A stretch of DNA of 64,000 bases from Opitutus terrae PB90-1 (GTDB lineage: Bacteria > Verrucomicrobiota > Verrucomicrobiia > Opitutales > Opitutaceae): positions 1,116,001-1,180,000 of the forward strand of contig NC_010571.1 in assembly GCF_000019965.1 (NCBI RefSeq). Direction: 5' to 3'. Positions 49,297 to 57,086 of this stretch are shown piece by piece. Numbering within the stretch: the stretch's first letter is position 1; every line of letters begins with the position of its first letter. Under the pieces are notes generated by a model. The model saw only the letters and a program-made list of their open reading frames with translations, did not search any database and was not told the origin of the DNA. Made by a program: the position numbers and the translations under genes.

Positions 49297-50499
49297 CTAC
49301 CAGCGGAAGACGCGGAGGACGGTGCCCGCGGGAAACTCGCGCTGCTCCGGCGGCAGCTCGACGAACCCGTCCGTGTCGCTCAAACCTGCGAGATCGCCCG
49401 ACGTGTTGGGCCAGCGCGGCGTCGCGAGCAGCTCGGCCCGTGGTCCGGTCGCTAATTTCACCGGCAGGAAAAAGGTCAGTGGCGTGGGACAGGTGATTCG
49501 CTCGCTTAACGCCGCACCGACGTTGGGCGACGCGTCGAGCCCACTCGCAAGATCAAGCGCGGGCAGGACGTAACGGTGAAGGCACGTGTAGGCGGAAATG
49601 GGATTTCCCGGCAGTGCGAAAACCAACTGTCCACCTGTCGTACCGCCAAACCAGAACGGTTTGCCCGGCCGCTGGGCGACGCCGTGAAAGATCTTCCGCA
49701 CACCCTGCGCCTCGAGCGCGGCCGGCACCAAATCGAACCTCCCCTTGGAAACTCCGCCGGTCATCACGATCACGTCGTTTTCGCGCAGCACGCGCTCGAT
49801 CAGCGCGTCGATCTCGTGCCGCACATCACGGAGGTGGAAGTTTTCGACGCGGGGGTAGCCAGCGGTGATCAGCGCGGCGCGCAGGCCATAATCGTTGCTG
49901 CGGCGGATCTGGTGCGGTGCGACGGCCACATCGGGTTCGACCAATTCGTCGCCGCTGGCGATCAGCGCGATGCGCGGCTGCGCGGCCACCGAGAGCGCAC
50001 CGGCGCCGATCGAGGCGGCGATCGCGATTTCGCGTCCGCTCAGCCGCAGTCCGGCACGCACCACGCGATCGCCCGCACGGTGATCGCTGCCCCGCCGGTG
50101 CACGGCGGCGCCAGGCGTCACTGTGGCGCGGTCGAGCAGCCGCATGGTCGCTCCTTCGCGGGCGGTGTCTTCATACGGCACCACCGCATCTGCGCCACTT
50201 GGCAGCATCGCTCCGGTCATGACTTCAACGCAGGCGTCAGCGGCAGTGCTCAGTGTGGCCGCAGGGACGCCGGCCGGCTGGAGGGCCTCGATCCGGAACG
50301 TTTGCACGCCTTTTGCCACTGCCGCCGCCCGCAGGGCGAATCCGTCCATGGTCACGCGATCGAACGGCGGCAGATCACGGTCGGCCCGCAGTTCGCTGCG
50401 GAGTACGCGACCGTGCGCGTGCAGCAGCGGACAAATTTCCGTGGGAAACGGCGAAACGTGGCGCTGGATCGTGGCTTCAGCTTCGGCCGGAGTAATCAT
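49297..50499 (-). CDS. moeA: Molybdopterin molybdenumtransferase
   Basis: 400 residues. Domains in order: LPPFDRVTMDGFALR, a MoCF-binding core with VLRENDVIVMTGGVSKGRFD (TGG-S loop) and a C-terminal beta domain (LATGPRAELL). Catalyses insertion of molybdate into adenylylated molybdopterin. ATG 50499 (MITPAEAEATI) is used; a TTG two codons earlier is possible. First gene of the minus-strand Moco set, divergent from moaA with an inverted repeat between. Note that moaB/mogA are not in the window. Confidence 0.93.
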   Translation of the reverse strand: MITPAEAEATIQRHVSPFPTEICPLLHAHGRVLRSELRADRDLPPFDRVTMDGFALRAAAVAKGVQTFRIEALQPAGVPAATLSTAADACVEVMTGAMLPSGADAVVPYEDTAREGATMRLLDRATVTPGAAVHRRGSDHRAGDRVVRAGLRLSGREIAIAASIGAGALSVAAQPRIALIASGDELVEPDVAVAPHQIRRSNDYGLRAALITAGYPRVENFHLRDVRHEIDALIERVLRENDVIVMTGGVSKGRFDLVPAALEAQGVRKIFHGVAQRPGKPFWFGGTTGGQLVFALPGNPISAYTCLHRYVLPALDLASGLDASPNVGAALSERITCPTPLTFFLPVKLATGPRAELLATPRWPNTSGDLAGLSDTDGFVELPPEQREFPAGTVLRVFRW

Positions 50500-50507
50500 G
50501 CCCAATC

Positions 50508-50579
50508 TGTAGGAGGGGCTTTACGCCGCGAGTGAATGAGATTCTCTCCCCCAGATCGCGGCATGAAGCCGCTCTTACA
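50508..50579. repeat. Inverted GTAG-headed pair filling the moeA/moaA divergent region
   Basis: Left arm 50508-50531 reads TGTAGGAGGGGCTTTACGCC then GCGA; right arm 50556-50579, on the minus strand, reads TGTAAGAGCGGCTTCATGCC then GCGA. The arms match in about 20 of 24 bases and are separated by 24 bp. The last base of the right arm is the A of the moaA start codon, leaving no room for a separate ribosome binding site. Confidence 0.8.
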
Positions 50580-51595
50580 TGAGTCAGCTTGTCGACCAGT
50601 TCAACCGTCCGTTGCGCGACCTGCGCATTTCGGTGACCGACCGCTGCAATTTCCGCTGTCCCTACTGCATGCCGAAGGAGGTGTTCGGCCCGGCGCACGC
50701 GTTCCTCCGCGATCCGCAGCTGATGTCGCAGGCGGAGATCACCCGGATCGTCCGCGCTTTCCAACAGCTCGGCGTCACGAAGGTTCGCCTCACCGGCGGC
50801 GAGCCCTTGCTGCGCGCGGACGTACCGGACCTCGTGCGCAGCCTCAAGCAGGAGCTGCGCGTGCCAGACCTCGCGCTCACCACCAACGGTTGGCTGCTGG
50901 AAAAATACGCTCCGTCTCTGCGCGAGGCCGGACTCGATCGCGTGAACGTCTCGGTGGATTCGCTCCAGGACGAAACCGCGGGGCGGATGAACGGGCTCGG
51001 GTTCAAGGTCGACCGCGTGCTCCGTGGAATCGACGCCGCGGCGGCGGTCGGATTGCCGGTAAAGATCAACTGCGTGGTGCAGCGCGGCGTGAACGACGGC
51101 GAGCTGCTGGAGCTGTGCGACTATTTCCGGGCCCGGGGCCATACGCTGCGGTTCATCGAGTTCATGGACGTCGGCAACACAAACCACTGGTCCGCCGATC
51201 GCGTGGTGCCGGCGCAGGAGGTTGTGAGCCGGATCGCCGCTCGCTGGCCGCTGGAGCCCTGCGGGCCGGCGTATCGCGGCGAGGTGGCCTCGCGCTATCG
51301 TTATCGCGATGGCGGCGGCGAGATCGGCTTGATCGGTTCCGTCACCGAGCCGTTTTGCCGCGATTGTCACCGCGCGCGGCTGTCCGCCGATGGGAAACTG
51401 TTCACCTGCCTCTTCGCTTCGCTTGGTTGGGACGTGCTCGGCTGCCTGCGCACCGGCGCCACCGAGGCGGAGCTCGGCCGCTATCTCGCGCGCATCTGGT
51501 TTGGCCGGATGGATCGCTACAGCGACGAACGCGCCGAAGTGCTGGCGGCTGGAGAAGCGCGGGAGAAGATCGAGATGAGCTATATCGGCGGGTGA
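50579..51595 (+). CDS. moaA: GTP 3',8-cyclase, radical SAM
   Basis: 338 residues. N-terminal radical-SAM cluster motif C23-x3-C27-x2-C30 in DRCNFRCPYCMPK, and C-terminal second cluster Cys residues in PFCRDCHRARLSADGKLFTC. TGGEPLLR and LTTNGWLLE bind AdoMet, and the basic GG-less C-terminus is replaced by ...IEMSYIGG, ending in the conserved Gly-Gly. With MoaC it makes the first cofactor intermediate from GTP. Its leader contains the inverted repeat pair right up to the ATG. Confidence 0.96.
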   Translation: MSQLVDQFNRPLRDLRISVTDRCNFRCPYCMPKEVFGPAHAFLRDPQLMSQAEITRIVRAFQQLGVTKVRLTGGEPLLRADVPDLVRSLKQELRVPDLALTTNGWLLEKYAPSLREAGLDRVNVSVDSLQDETAGRMNGLGFKVDRVLRGIDAAAAVGLPVKINCVVQRGVNDGELLELCDYFRARGHTLRFIEFMDVGNTNHWSADRVVPAQEVVSRIAARWPLEPCGPAYRGEVASRYRYRDGGGEIGLIGSVTEPFCRDCHRARLSADGKLFTCLFASLGWDVLGCLRTGATEAELGRYLARIWFGRMDRYSDERAEVLAAGEAREKIEMSYIGG

Positions 51596-51615
51596 GGTTT
51601 CCGCGGAGCGAAAAC

Positions 51616-52494
51616 CTACTCGTAGCGCATCGCGCGGCCGAGATAGTTCAGCATCCAGATTTCTTTCCAGACGCGGTAGCGGCCCTCGTGGGTGATCTTG
51701 CCAAGATCGTCGCGCTCCGGGGGATGATGCAGAAAACCCAACTCCGTGTTCACGCGATCGAGTTCCTGCTGCGAGGCGTTCACGTCGGTCAACGGATCCA
51801 CCGTCCACGGCTCGAGCGTGGCTTTCGCTTGGCCGAGTCGAACGTGATGCCGCGCCAGCAGCCGGCGCAGCGACCGGCGCCATGGCGTGCGTTCGACGAA
51901 CCAGTGCGCCGGATAGAAGCCGGCGAACGGTACGTAAAGGTTGTCGGTGATGTAGCGTTCACCGTCCGTGGTCATCGACATTGCCGCAAGGCACACCGTG
52001 ATGGCACCGCTGGCTTGGGGAATAAAGGTGACCTGCACGCGCGTGTGCGCGTCGGTGCTTTGATACATCGACACGCGCAGGTAGATGCCGGGGCCGATCT
52101 CGGCTTTCAACGCCTGCACTTGCTTGAAGCCCTGCCCGCGCAGCCACTCGCGCAGCTTCAACAGCCGCGGCTGGATCGGCCATTCGTCGCCATCCTCGTT
52201 GACCTCGTAGCGGGGGAACAACGGCATGGGGCTTACGCTCAACGCGTGAATCCGCAGCCAATTCAGCATCGTTTCGCCCAAAAACCAGACGATGATCAAC
52301 ACCAGCACCAGCACCCAATACGGCCGGTCGATGAGCTTGAAGCCGATGCATATCTGCGCACCGCCGAAGGCAAACACCAGCCAGCGCAGCCAACGATCGA
52401 GAATCGAGAGCATCGGTGACGCCACCCGGTGATTGATCTGCATCACCGCGAGCGAGGCGATGATCGCCGTCAGGATGAGATAGGGAAACTGCAT
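51616..52494 (-). CDS. Membrane-anchored hypothetical protein
   Basis: 292 residues, not recognised. Three hydrophobic segments in the first 90 residues (FPYLILTAIIASLAVM; WLRWLVFAFGGAQICIGF; WVLVLVLIIVWFLGETML), then a soluble domain of about 200 residues with many aromatic and charged positions (RYITDNLYVPFAGFYPAHWFVERTPWRRSLRRLL) and an acidic/basic C-terminus (EIWMLNYLGRAMRYE). Start ATG 52494. Located between moaA and dnaN on the dnaN strand. Conservation cannot be checked here; the tail of 20 bp to moaA is very short, so the two genes are tightly convergent. Confidence 0.7.
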   Translation of the reverse strand: MQFPYLILTAIIASLAVMQINHRVASPMLSILDRWLRWLVFAFGGAQICIGFKLIDRPYWVLVLVLIIVWFLGETMLNWLRIHALSVSPMPLFPRYEVNEDGDEWPIQPRLLKLREWLRGQGFKQVQALKAEIGPGIYLRVSMYQSTDAHTRVQVTFIPQASGAITVCLAAMSMTTDGERYITDNLYVPFAGFYPAHWFVERTPWRRSLRRLLARHHVRLGQAKATLEPWTVDPLTDVNASQQELDRVNTELGFLHHPPERDDLGKITHEGRYRVWKEIWMLNYLGRAMRYE

Positions 52495-52610
52495 CAAAGG
52501 GACGGCGAACCATACGCCTGTCGGGGACAGGCTCAATCGCGTTGTTGGCGAAAGTGGCGTGGTATGGCTTGGGCCTGGCGCCCATCTCTGGCGGCGCGAA
52601 ACGTTGCCCG

Positions 52611-52625
52611 CGGGCGATACGCCCG
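52611..52625. repeat. Short palindrome downstream of dnaN
   Basis: CGGGCG-ata-CGCCCG is a perfect 6-bp stem, part of a sequence on the minus strand headed GTGGCACGGGCG that recalls widespread intergenic palindromes. It lies 18 bp after the dnaN stop. No T-run. Confidence 0.45.
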
Positions 52626-52642
52626 TGCCACACCCAGACGGA

Positions 52643-53767
52643 TCAGCTCAGGCGTACCGGCATGATGACGCAAAGGAAGCTGTCCAACGTCTTGAACACG
52701 CCGGGGCTGACGTCATCCTTCAGTTCGAAGAAGATTTCGTCCTTGGTGAGCGCGCGGAGCGGATCCATCACGAATGCCGGGTTGAACGCAACCTGCAGCT
52801 CCGGCCCGCTGTAACCGATGGCCATCGATTCGTGCGCTTCGCCGAAGTCAGGGCTTTGCGCGGTGATTTCGAGCAGATTGCTCGAAAGCTTGATTTTGAC
52901 GGAGTTCGATTTCTCCGAACACACGAGCGCGGCGCGGTGCACGCATTGCAGGAAGAGCTCGCGCTCGAGCTTGATGCGCTGGTGCGTTTCCTTCGGCACG
53001 ACCTGCTGGTAGTTGGGGTAATTGCCCTCCACCACCTTCGAGTAGAGATAGACGCTCTCAACCAGGCCGCTGGAGTCCTTGTCGGTCGCAATTTGGAACG
53101 CAGCCCGGCGATCGTTAAAGTTGATCTTTAGCTTCTCGCCTTTGTCGAGCAGCCGCATCAATTCCGACACAGTCTTCGCCGGCAGAATGATCGCGCCCGC
53201 GCTGTCCGCCGGAACCTCGAGTTCCTTCGACACGAGCGCGAGTCGTCGGCCATCCGTCGCGACAAGCGAAAGCTTGCCGTCCTTGAAATTGAAATAGACG
53301 CCATTGAGAATGTAGCGCGTTTCATCAGTCGATTGCGCATACGCCACACTCTTGAGCATCGAGGTGAGTTCGCTCTGCTCCAGCGTGAAGGATTTTTCCT
53401 CGCCGAACTCCGGCAGCGGCGGGAACTCCTCCTTGCCGATGCCCATGATGCGGAAATTCGAGCCACCCGACGCGAGCTTCACCTGGTGATTCGGCGAAGC
53501 GTCCACCGTCACATCCACATTCGGCAACTCGCGCACGATCGTCGCCAGCCGTTTCACCGGCAGGGTCACGGCCCCCGTTTCCTTCACCTCGGCCTTGATC
53601 TTGCAGCGGATGCCCAGGTCGAGATTCGTGGTCGTGAGCGAGATCTGATCCTTTTCCGCTTCGATCAGCACGTTGCTGAGGATCGGCATCGTGGCCTTGG
53701 AACCAACGACGTTGAGCACCTGAGCGAGTCCGTTGGCGAAATGGTCGCGATTGATTTTGAATTTCAT
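52643..53767 (-). CDS. dnaN: DNA polymerase III sliding clamp (beta subunit)
   Basis: 374 residues, three clamp domains. [37 protein letters not shown] opens domain 1; [25 protein letters not shown] lies in domain 2; and the C-terminus [18 protein letters not shown] carries the ring-closing and partner-binding groove, with the expected MP-x-R-L ending. It tethers polymerases to DNA. Not adjacent to dnaA or recF; upstream is pssA on the same strand with a 227-bp gap. Confidence 0.97.
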   Translation of the reverse strand: MKFKINRDHFANGLAQVLNVVGSKATMPILSNVLIEAEKDQISLTTTNLDLGIRCKIKAEVKETGAVTLPVKRLATIVRELPNVDVTVDASPNHQVKLASGGSNFRIMGIGKEEFPPLPEFGEEKSFTLEQSELTSMLKSVAYAQSTDETRYILNGVYFNFKDGKLSLVATDGRRLALVSKELEVPADSAGAIILPAKTVSELMRLLDKGEKLKINFNDRRAAFQIATDKDSSGLVESVYLYSKVVEGNYPNYQQVVPKETHQRIKLERELFLQCVHRAALVCSEKSNSVKIKLSSNLLEITAQSPDFGEAHESMAIGYSGPELQVAFNPAFVMDPLRALTKDEIFFELKDDVSPGVFKTLDSFLCVIMPVRLS

Positions 53768-53994
53768 GCGGGGTCGCGCGAGTGCGCGCGTGAAGAGCTA
53801 ACAAAGGCTAAATGAAGAGGGGTTCAATAAGGAATTAGAGCCGTATTCTTATACGGAGCCAACAAGACCAGTAACTGGCCATTCCTCCTCTGAAACAGGG
53901 CGACGAACCACGGTGAAAAACTCGGCGCGGACGAACCAATAACCGAGCGGTTGCTCACAGGCGCAAAGTTGTTCGGCAACCGTTGAGGGATTGT

Positions 53995-54891
53995 TCACAC
54001 GGAATCCGCAGAACGGGCGGTGGTGCTCGGATGACCGTGCGCGACATGAGGCCGGCGCCAGTGTCGGACCAGACCGAAGAAGATGTAGCCGAGGCAAACG
54101 CCCAGCACGGCGACTTCCTTGAAGAGGACCACCAGCCCGATCACAGCGAGGATGTAGACGAAATTGCGCAGCCGTGTCGTGGTTTGGAGGTCGACCTTTT
54201 TGCCGCTCGGATAACGGACGGTGCTGACCATAAGCATGGCGATCAAAACCATCAGAAATGGCAGCCCCAGCGCGCCGCTTTTGAGCGACTTGTCGGACTC
54301 GGCCAGCTTGAGCAAAAAGAGCACGAGAGAAGCGACCGTCGCAGCTGCGGCGGGGACCGGCAGACCGACAAAGTCCTTGTTCAGTTCTTTGCTCCCGCGG
54401 TGGAGCAGCGGGTTCGTGATCACGTTGAACCGCGCCAGCCGGATCGCCGCGCAGAGCAGAAAGACGAAGCCAACGAACCAACCGATGTTGCGAAACCACG
54501 GGATGCCCTGTGTCGGCGACAGGATGAAGAAGAACATCAGCAACGCCGGCGCGAACCCGAACGAAACGACGTCGGCGAGCGAGTCGAATTCGGCGCCGAA
54601 GAGCGATTCGCGTCCGCCCATCCGGGCCAGTCTCCCGTCCAGCGTATCGAAAGCGGCCGCTCCCAAGATGAACCAGACGGCATAGCGATAATGATCGGCC
54701 GGACTGCCGTCGAGATACTCCAGTGTGGCGGCGGTTTCAGCGAGCCGGGCGTGGACACAACTCACCACGGCCATGAAACCGCAAAACAGATTTCCCGCCG
54801 TCATCAGATTCGGCAGGAAGTAAATCCGACTCGCCTGCGTGACGTTGTAGGGATCCTCGCGCTGCTGCAGGTCTTTGTCGGCGGCGTTCAT
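53995..54891 (-). CDS. pssA: CDP-diacylglycerol-serine O-phosphatidyltransferase
   Basis: 298 residues, about eight membrane helices. The CDP-alcohol phosphatidyltransferase motif D-x2-D-G-x2-A-R-x8-G-x3-D-x3-D is exact in DTLDGRLARMGGRESLFGAEFDSLAD. It makes phosphatidylserine, precursor of phosphatidylethanolamine, at the inner membrane. The start codon overlaps the stop of the upstream gene (ATGA at 54888-54891), so the 116-residue protein before it is co-translated. A phosphatidylserine decarboxylase gene is not in view. Confidence 0.92.
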   Translation of the reverse strand: MNAADKDLQQREDPYNVTQASRIYFLPNLMTAGNLFCGFMAVVSCVHARLAETAATLEYLDGSPADHYRYAVWFILGAAAFDTLDGRLARMGGRESLFGAEFDSLADVVSFGFAPALLMFFFILSPTQGIPWFRNIGWFVGFVFLLCAAIRLARFNVITNPLLHRGSKELNKDFVGLPVPAAAATVASLVLFLLKLAESDKSLKSGALGLPFLMVLIAMLMVSTVRYPSGKKVDLQTTTRLRNFVYILAVIGLVVLFKEVAVLGVCLGYIFFGLVRHWRRPHVAHGHPSTTARSADSV

Positions 54892-55238
54892 TTGGTGAGG
54901 CTGTCGAGGTATTTCCAGAACTTGGAGTGCTGCTCCACCAGTTGCTGCTCGGTGACCGGCAGTTTGTTGCGCAGCAGAAAATCCTCGAGCGAGTTTTTGT
55001 GCAGGATGTAGTGCGTGTGGATCGTCTCCCCGTGCACTTCGAAATAGAAGCGATAATCGCCGGACCGCAGCCGGTAGTAGAGCCGGTCGCCGCGATGAAA
55101 CCGGCCGAGCGGCTCACGCGGATGAGCGAGATCGGAGCGCTTCAAGCTGCTGATCGGATCGATCACGTCGAGCTGCGCCAGCTTATCCAGCTTGTTCAGT
55201 TCGCGCATGCTCTGCTCGGAAAAGGTTACCTGGAACAT
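54888..55238 (-). CDS. RelE/ParE-fold-like protein coupled to pssA
   Basis: 116 residues. MFQVTFSEQSMRELNKLDKL, then PLGRFHRGDRLYYRLRSGDYRFYFEV and THYILHKNSLEDFLLR. The order helix, then G-R-x-R-GDYR-x-x-x-E-V strand, then His-containing segment is that of RelE/ParE toxins (R-x-GDYR-V-x-Y core). Toxins are usually paired with an antitoxin; none is upstream here. Instead the stop overlaps the pssA start. It may be a domesticated, non-toxic relative acting on pssA mRNA or unrelated in role. I call the fold with moderate, and the function with low, certainty. Confidence 0.6.
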   Translation of the reverse strand: MFQVTFSEQSMRELNKLDKLAQLDVIDPISSLKRSDLAHPREPLGRFHRGDRLYYRLRSGDYRFYFEVHGETIHTHYILHKNSLEDFLLRNKLPVTEQQLVEQHSKFWKYLDSLTK

Positions 55239-55672
55239 CGAAGAGCCCGTTTGGGAAAGTGATTAGTCCTTGGAAATAGGAGCAAGGTCGACCGTGGGCG
55301 CGGATTTTCGTACCGGATCAGTCCGCGGAAGTGACGGTTCTAAGTTCGAGCAAACAGGGAGCAACGCATTTCGGAACCGGTGGGGCTCTCGCTCAGCTCA
55401 CGCGCAGCACGTGTCCGACGACCAAAGAACGGTGCGGGCGATCCTCCGGACATCCACGGCTTGCAGAGTGCACGTTGCGGGCCGAACGATTTGCAATTTG
55501 CGGGAACCTGGGGCGGCCGTGACGCTCAGAAGAAAATACAAATGAGCATTAGGCGGTCACTTACACGGAGTGCGAGAACTGGAACGGCCTGAGCTAGGTG
55601 GAAGATCCACCACCCACCAATCCGTATCCGGCCGGAGTTGGAGCTCCCCGGGTACTTCAACTCCTCCCAATC
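55239..55672. other. Intergenic region, RelE-like gene / hypothetical pair
   Basis: 434 bp between divergent genes. It has no ORF of note on either strand beyond short GC-rich shadows. A small hairpin GGTGGAAGATCCACC occurs at 55606-55620. No tRNA-like T-loop or repeat unit was seen. Confidence 0.5.
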
Positions 55673-56161
55673 ATGTCTTCCCTTCCCGTGTTCGCCGATG
55701 CGCTGTCCCGTCTACAGGCCGATATTGCGATTATCCGGCTCGTCCGAGCCGGGATTCCCGCCGCGCGGATTTCCGCGGTGTTTCCCCAGCGGCGGGCTCC
55801 GAACAGCGTTTGCTGCTGGCTGAAGACGTTCACGAACATTCCGCGTGCATCCCACTGGCCCGTGGCCGCAGCCGGATTGCTTGGCCGTCTGTTTCGCCGG
55901 GGCTTCGATTCCGCGGAGGTGCGCCGTCAGCTCGAGACGCTGGGATTGCCGCTGGAAACCAGCAAACGGCTGCGGGAGAAAATCGCGGATGGTCGGATCG
56001 TGCTCTGCATGCACGCCCGGACTGAGTCGGAGGCGGCGGTTGCCTGGCACGTGTTTCATCACGTCGGCGTCGAGAACATCACGCTGCCGGCGGACCTCGT
56101 CTTCACGCCGCGCGAACTGCCGTCCTCATTGACGCCCGTTTGGTCGAGTCTTGCGGCGTGA
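55673..56161 (+). CDS. Hypothetical protein, possible stress-protein (YflT-like) fold
   Basis: 162 residues. It opens with helical VFADALSRLQADIAIIRLVRAGIPAARISAVFP and contains AAAGLLGRLFRRGFDSAEVRRQLETLGLPLETSKRLREKI and RIVLCMHARTESEAAVAWHVFHHVGVENITLPADL. Two alternating helix/strand halves with 'VHARTESEA' type repeats resemble the general stress protein 17M family, seen in several bacteria next to stress genes; this is a weak call. Start ATG 55673 is chosen over a 25-codon extension. Translationally coupled to the next gene by GTGA. Confidence 0.5.
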   Translation: MSSLPVFADALSRLQADIAIIRLVRAGIPAARISAVFPQRRAPNSVCCWLKTFTNIPRASHWPVAAAGLLGRLFRRGFDSAEVRRQLETLGLPLETSKRLREKIADGRIVLCMHARTESEAAVAWHVFHHVGVENITLPADLVFTPRELPSSLTPVWSSLAA

Positions 56162-56679
56162 CCGGCTCCTTCCCTTCCCGCTTGAACTCCCGTTTCGCCG
56201 TGTCCGCCACGCTTACCGCCACCGAGAAACGCCGCCTCCGGCTCGCGCACCAGCTTCGCTCGGCGCAGCAAGGTTTGCAGCAGTGGGAAGCTTCGATCCG
56301 CGCCGGCCTGGCGGCTTTGCCGAACGACGCCCAGCCGTCGTCATCGGCCGACGTGGAGACGATGCTCGCCACCTTGGTGGAAGCGCGCATTGCCATCGAA
56401 CACCGCCTGCGCGAAATCGATCGCGATCAACTTTCAACGGAGCCTCTCTCACCGATGCCCATGCGCGCGGCTCCGGGTCGCTGGCGGATGGGACGCGTGC
56501 AATGGCTGCAGCGGCTCTGCGTGAAAGCCTGTCAGGCGTGCGGACGCAGCTTGGCGACGGCTTTCCGCCGCGCGCGGGCGGCCGCCGATCTCTCGACCGC
56601 AACAGTTCTTTACGGCGCCATGCGCGCGTTCGAGAAACAGATCTGGCTACTGGATCCGCACCATGCACGGCTGCGTTGA
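56158..56679 (+). CDS. Hypothetical protein coupled to the upstream gene
   Basis: 173 residues, not recognised. GTG 56158 overlaps the stop of the preceding gene (GTGA). Sequence is strongly helical and charged: LTATEKRRLRLAHQLRSAQQGLQQWEASIRAGLAALP, VETMLATLVEARIAIEHRLREIDRD, then a basic, Cys-containing C-terminus (LCVKACQACGRSLATAFRRARAAAD). Likely soluble. It belongs to the same transcript as the gene before it; the next gene (57087) is 407 bp away. Confidence 0.55.
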   Translation: MTGSFPSRLNSRFAVSATLTATEKRRLRLAHQLRSAQQGLQQWEASIRAGLAALPNDAQPSSSADVETMLATLVEARIAIEHRLREIDRDQLSTEPLSPMPMRAAPGRWRMGRVQWLQRLCVKACQACGRSLATAFRRARAAADLSTATVLYGAMRAFEKQIWLLDPHHARLR

Positions 56680-57086
56680 ACGGCCGGTCCCACCGGCATG
56701 CAGGCTGCACGAACGCCCCGGTGCGGCCTGAAAAGCCCGCGGAGGGCGCGCGGACTGAGAAGGCGTTCATCGCGCGAATTTTCCCCATGCTTCAACTCAT
56801 CCTCCGTTCCGCCGTGTTCCGGCGGTCTTCATGACGTTCGCCTCCTCCGTGCACCCGGTCGGGCAGCATTCCACTGTCCGCCGGACAATCGGCTGACCTG
56901 CGCAGCGCTCACGGATTGACCGCGCGACCTTTGCAGAGCAGTCGAAAACGGCCGCTGGCCTCGCCGCTGCGGCAGGCACGGCAGCCACCTGAAATGTCAC
57001 CCCGCCGATTGACATTTGGGCATTTAGAAGCCCGCTCTACGGCCGGACGAATCCGCGGCTAACCCGCTGCGCCCGTGTCTTTTCGC
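56680..57086. other. Intergenic region before the kinase operon
   Basis: 407 bp. It contains a clear dyad at 56992-57017 and a weak sigma54-like sequence TGGC-N8-TGCG (56956-56971) that has GG and GC ten bases apart but departs from TTGC and could be chance in this GC-rich DNA. No gene or other repeat was recognised. Confidence 0.5.
56992..57017. promoter_or_regulatory. Dyad upstream of the three-gene signalling operon
   Basis: AAATGTCA (56992-56999), 10 bp, TGACATTT (57010-57017): a perfect 8-bp inverted repeat 70 bp before the first kinase start. Low GC relative to the surroundings makes chance less likely. The size and spacing (26 bp) fit a dimeric activator or repressor site, for instance for the operon's own sigma54-dependent regulator. 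Identity of the binder is inference. Confidence 0.5.

Noticed and set aside
53768-53994. Possible replication origin next to dnaN (dyad CCGTAT-TCTT-ATACGG)
   Set aside because: Only one weak dyad; no cluster of DnaA boxes (TTATCCACA), no AT-rich block and no dnaA gene nearby.
54888-55238. A classical toxin-antitoxin module
   Set aside because: Only a toxin-like gene is present. The upstream 434 bp encodes no antitoxin and the downstream gene is pssA.
56956-56971. Sigma54 promoter before the kinase operon
   Set aside because: GG and GC are ten bases apart but the -12 element is CTGC rather than TTGC and such matches are common in GC-rich DNA. Mentioned only within the intergenic entry.
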